Both the position numbers and the translations under genes were made by a program. A stretch of 17,321 nucleotides of DNA from the NCBI GenBank assembly GCA_945787595.1, contig CALZJV010000140.1, positions 1 through 17,321 of the forward strand, in the 5' to 3' direction. The notes below the pieces were generated by a model. It was not told the origin of the DNA. It did not search any database and saw nothing but the letters and a program-made list of their open reading frames with translations. The stretch's first letter is position 1. Each line of letters begins with the position of its first letter. Origin of the DNA: an uncultured Desulfobacterales bacterium. Its GTDB lineage: Bacteria > Desulfobacterota > Desulfobacteria > Desulfobacterales > JAFDCJ01. This document shows, one piece after another, positions 14,968 to 17,321 of the stretch.

Positions 14968-15807
14968 TTAGTTTTTGTACTCTTGCTCTTTTAACACCGA
15001 CGTGGCGCCGCCGGCCAGGAATCTGTAGTTTTTATAACCATTAGCGACCAGATAGTACTCCAGCCAGCGAACCTGTTTGCCGACTTGATCGAAGATGAGC
15101 AGTGATTTGTCGCTGTGCACCTTTTTCTCAACAAAGTTGGGTATAAATTTTTCCAGGGGGATTTTTTTTACTTTCTTTAACCCTCGCAGTTTTTTAGTAC
15201 GTTGCATACTGTCCCGAACGTCGATGACAATACTTTTTTTAGAATTAATGCGGGCCTTAAATTTTTTAAAGGGCAAACACTTTTTCTTAAACGCGGGTTT
15301 GGCGATTAACTGTTTTTCGGGATCGATAAGCTCCTTGCCTAACAGAAATGTTTTTTCCGGATAAATGGAGGCCCACATTGGGATTCCGCCATCGTAGGCG
15401 TAGCAACCCTTTATTCCGGATTCCAAGGCCTTTTTGGTAGCCTTGTAAGACTTCAGACAAGTAATTCCGTTGCAGTAAAACGCAATTTTTTTGTCGGGAT
15501 AGAGCCTTCTTAATTCTTGGATCTCTTTGATAAAATTTGCGCCTGATAGCGGAATGTGAAGGGCGCCTTCCGCGTGAATGACGTCATATTCGATCGACGA
15601 ACGCACATCGACTATGACAACTTTGTCGACTTCAAGTTGTTTAAAAAGTGTTTCTGAATCGATGGTCGGTATCTTGGGAAAGTCCTTGCGATATGGATAC
15701 TCGACCGCTGCTGCAAATGCTGCCAGGCCCAAAACCAGACCCAACACGAATAAAGATGCCAGCGAGATGGTACGTAGCCTCGTGTTTTCTTTTATTGATT
15801 GTTCCAT
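14968..15807 (-). CDS. Exported protein with two rhodanese domains
   Basis: A 279-residue protein with a membrane signal/anchor at about 12-34 (ISLASLFVLGLVLGLAAFAAA) and two rhodanese-like domains. The first has VVIVDVRSSIEYDVIHAEGA and an active-site loop starting at C112 (FYCNGITCLKS), followed by CYAYDGGIPMWAS. The loop is CNGITC rather than the usual CRxGxRS, with a second Cys at 117. The second domain (about 190-275) has IVIDVRDS but an Asp (D240, LIFDQVG) where the catalytic Cys should be, so it is probably inactive. Rhodaneses carry persulfide sulfur, so a periplasmic sulfur-handling or scaffold role is reasonable but unproven. AAGGAGG before the ATG supports the start. The upstream gene on the same strand is a binding protein. 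Confidence 0.85.
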   Translation of the reverse strand: MEQSIKENTRLRTISLASLFVLGLVLGLAAFAAAVEYPYRKDFPKIPTIDSETLFKQLEVDKVVIVDVRSSIEYDVIHAEGALHIPLSGANFIKEIQELRRLYPDKKIAFYCNGITCLKSYKATKKALESGIKGCYAYDGGIPMWASIYPEKTFLLGKELIDPEKQLIAKPAFKKKCLPFKKFKARINSKKSIVIDVRDSMQRTKKLRGLKKVKKIPLEKFIPNFVEKKVHSDKSLLIFDQVGKQVRWLEYYLVANGYKNYRFLAGGATSVLKEQEYKN

Positions 15808-15911
15808 TGATGCCTCCTTGATGGTATTATATTACGCTTTAATATGAGATTTCCGTATAGATCAGCCATCCGGCAGCGTTTTTCAGCCGCCTGAGTTCCG
15901 ATCCGAATTGT

Positions 15912-16859
15912 TTACTGAATATCCGGAAATATGGAAAGATCAACCCCCATAGCGTCGCCGATTTTTTTATTGAGAACCAGCTTGGCTCTTTTGTTGTGAG
16001 CGATGGGAATTTTCGACGGTGATGTTCCACCCAAAATTTTCAGGGCCGTAGAAGCAGACCATTTTCCCTGTTCTTCGGCGACTTTGATGACACCGACAAG
16101 TGCATAGGGAATCATAAAATCGTAACACGCGCCCGTCGGAATTTTGGTTTTGCTTCTTACGAATGTTTCGAGCTCTTTGGCATGGTCATTGTAGAGACCG
16201 CCGTCGCTGGCAATAATCAGCATATCGACTTCATTCTGCAGTTTGGTGAAACCAGTTTTCCAGTCGGCGTAATCTTTAGCGTAGTAAGCTTTAACTTCCA
16301 GACCGAATACCTTTTTATAGTTCTCGGCTTCTTTTCTGGCAGTCAGGATGTCAGGCCCCAGAAAACCGATCCGTTCGCCCTTGGCCCAGAGCTGCATCTG
16401 TTGGATAAGCAGCGGAATTGGTGACACTTCGACCATTCCAGTAACATTTGAGTAAGGATAACCGTATACAGCAGCATCCCAGTTCACGCCGCAAAATACA
16501 AACGGCAAATTGGCACCTTTGTAGTAAGGTTTGACAAGAAATTTCGAAGCGTTGTCATCCGCAGCGATGACCACATCCGGCCTGAATCGTTCGATGACTT
16601 TTTTGGCCTTTTGTGCGGCATTTTTCTTGAAAGCGACATCGGGATTGCGTTTGGTGTTCATCCGGATGATTTTCAGTTGAACACCGCTGTTTCTAAGCCC
16701 GCGTTCAACACCTTTGGTAATGCCGTCGCTCCAAGCATACCCTTCGTGATAGGAGTCTATGAATAAAACCTTTTTCCCATCGTAATTTTTAGAAAAAGAA
16801 GTGCTTGAAAAGAACAAACACAGTATAAAAAATATCAGAATTGCAGTAAATTTTTTCAT
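15912..16859 (-). CDS. ABC-type periplasmic substrate-binding protein (ABC_sub_bind family)
   Basis: A 315-residue exported binding protein. It has a signal peptide at 1-23 (MKKFTAILIFFILCLFFSST), without a clear lipobox. The two-lobed body starts KKVLFIDSYHEGYAWSDGI and runs through RPDVVIAADDNASKFLV, LPFVFCGVNWDAAVYGYP and IGFLGPDILTARKEAENY to PTGACYDFMIPYALVGVIKV. The order matches the ABC_sub_bind (PF04392-type) family, whose ligands are largely unknown. No permease or ATPase gene is near. The upstream neighbour is a methyl-accepting chemotaxis protein, so this may serve as an extracytoplasmic sensor instead of a transporter component. AAGGAG 8 nt before the ATG supports the start. Confidence 0.87.
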   Translation of the reverse strand: MKKFTAILIFFILCLFFSSTSFSKNYDGKKVLFIDSYHEGYAWSDGITKGVERGLRNSGVQLKIIRMNTKRNPDVAFKKNAAQKAKKVIERFRPDVVIAADDNASKFLVKPYYKGANLPFVFCGVNWDAAVYGYPYSNVTGMVEVSPIPLLIQQMQLWAKGERIGFLGPDILTARKEAENYKKVFGLEVKAYYAKDYADWKTGFTKLQNEVDMLIIASDGGLYNDHAKELETFVRSKTKIPTGACYDFMIPYALVGVIKVAEEQGKWSASTALKILGGTSPSKIPIAHNKRAKLVLNKKIGDAMGVDLSIFPDIQ

Positions 16860-17032
16860 ATCGATATCTCCTTAAATGCCGTCGGATTTCTATTATTGCC
16901 TGAGTTGATGTCATCCTTTACAATGGATCAACATTAATTGTCTTTGTGAGAAGCCCGATAAGCTTGTCCCCGGTCTATGTCTATATTTATTGAACGGAGG
17001 CTTCAGCGATTATCGGCCACTCCTTGCCTCAT

Positions 17033-17321
17033 TTAGACCAAATCCAGGATAGGTGCTTCGGAGCCCTCCGGGACCAAAGCCGCTTCTTTCAGCGTATCGG
17101 TTTGAATTTCCTGACTCTGGCTTTTAGATTGCGGCAAGTCCTCGGTCTCTTTTCCCAGTTTGAAGGCCTCAACGGATGCGGCCAGTTCATCGGAAGTTGC
17201 AGCCAACTGGTTGATCGCCTCGGTCGTCTGTCGGCTTGCGGTCAAGTTTTTCGAGCTGACCACACCCATCTCTTCCATGGTCTTTGTGATATTATCTGAG
17301 GACTTGGCCTGCTGAATTGCT
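17033..17321 (-). CDS. Methyl-accepting chemotaxis protein, C-terminal end only
   Basis: The frame is open to the right edge and ends at the TAA at 17033-17035. The visible 96 residues read AIQQAKSSDNITKTMEEM, then SRQTTEAINQLAATSDELAA and SVEAFKL, the heptad-rich end of the signalling hairpin and methylation region of a chemoreceptor. A charged, probably unstructured tail of about 40 residues follows and ends EAPILDLV. The final pentapeptide does not look like the CheR-tethering NWETF type. Sensor and membrane parts lie outside the window. It is upstream of, and on the same strand as, the binding protein, separated by about 170 bp. Confidence 0.87.
   Translation of the reverse strand, partial: AIQQAKSSDNITKTMEEMGVVSSKNLTASRQTTEAINQLAATSDELAASVEAFKLGKETEDLPQSKSQSQEIQTDTLKEAALVPEGSEAPILDLV

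Noticed and set aside
16951..17016. Inverted repeat CCGATAA / TTATCGG between the binding-protein and chemoreceptor genes, considered as terminator or riboswitch
   Set aside because: Only 7 bp with a spacer of about 50 nt, no T run, and no match to the conserved core of a c-di-GMP riboswitch.
1..17321. CRISPR arrays, transposases, phage genes, tRNA or rRNA genes
   Set aside because: Looked for; no regularly spaced repeats, transposase or integrase motifs or tRNA-like cloverleaf were seen.

Overview
The window reads as chromosome of a sulfate-reducing bacterium of the Desulfobacterota, most likely a Desulfobacterales-type organism. The decisive evidence is a dsrMKJOP operon (about 9960-14753), the membrane complex that passes electrons between the quinone pool and dissimilatory sulfite reduction. 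A siroheme-pathway dehydrogenase at the left edge supplies the precursor of the siroheme cofactor used by sulfite reductase. I see no insertion sequence, prophage, CRISPR array, tRNA or rRNA.

Layout. 1-2768, minus strand: the first codons of a putative cytochrome c assembly protein, a precorrin-2 dehydrogenase, an MBL-fold hydrolase related to RNase Z, and a DHH phosphoesterase. The MBL gene is bracketed by two copies of a ~75 bp intergenic repeat. 2931-5519, minus: a full-length ClpB chaperone behind a good sigma-70-like promoter. 5804-6817, plus: an orphan MinD/ParA ATPase. 6867-8256, minus: TrmL-like tRNA methyltransferase, a zinc-ribbon protein and a stand-alone pyruvate-kinase C-domain protein. 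8436-9758, plus: a STAS anti-anti-sigma-type protein, a truncated response-regulator remnant and an RsbRD-N-domain protein, which together look like partner-switch regulation next to the dsr genes. 9960-14753, plus: dsrM, dsrK, dsrJ, dsrO, dsrP, closed by a strong intrinsic terminator. 14968-17321, minus: a double-rhodanese exported protein, an ABC-type periplasmic binding protein, and the end of a methyl-accepting chemotaxis protein that runs off the window.

The most striking observation is that the dsr operon is damaged while its neighbours look intact. dsrK is frameshifted at about 12087, where roughly 33 codons expected in the family are absent. The dsrK/dsrJ junction lacks the dsrK stop, the dsrJ start and the DsrJ membrane anchor. 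dsrP lacks about 30-35 residues, including one membrane helix. A perfect 28 bp tandem duplication covers the dsrP start. The three missing segments are each close to 100 nt by comparison with remembered family sequences. This could be real decay of the sulfate-reduction complex or an assembly artefact from collapsed short reads. The sequence alone cannot decide, but read mapping would.
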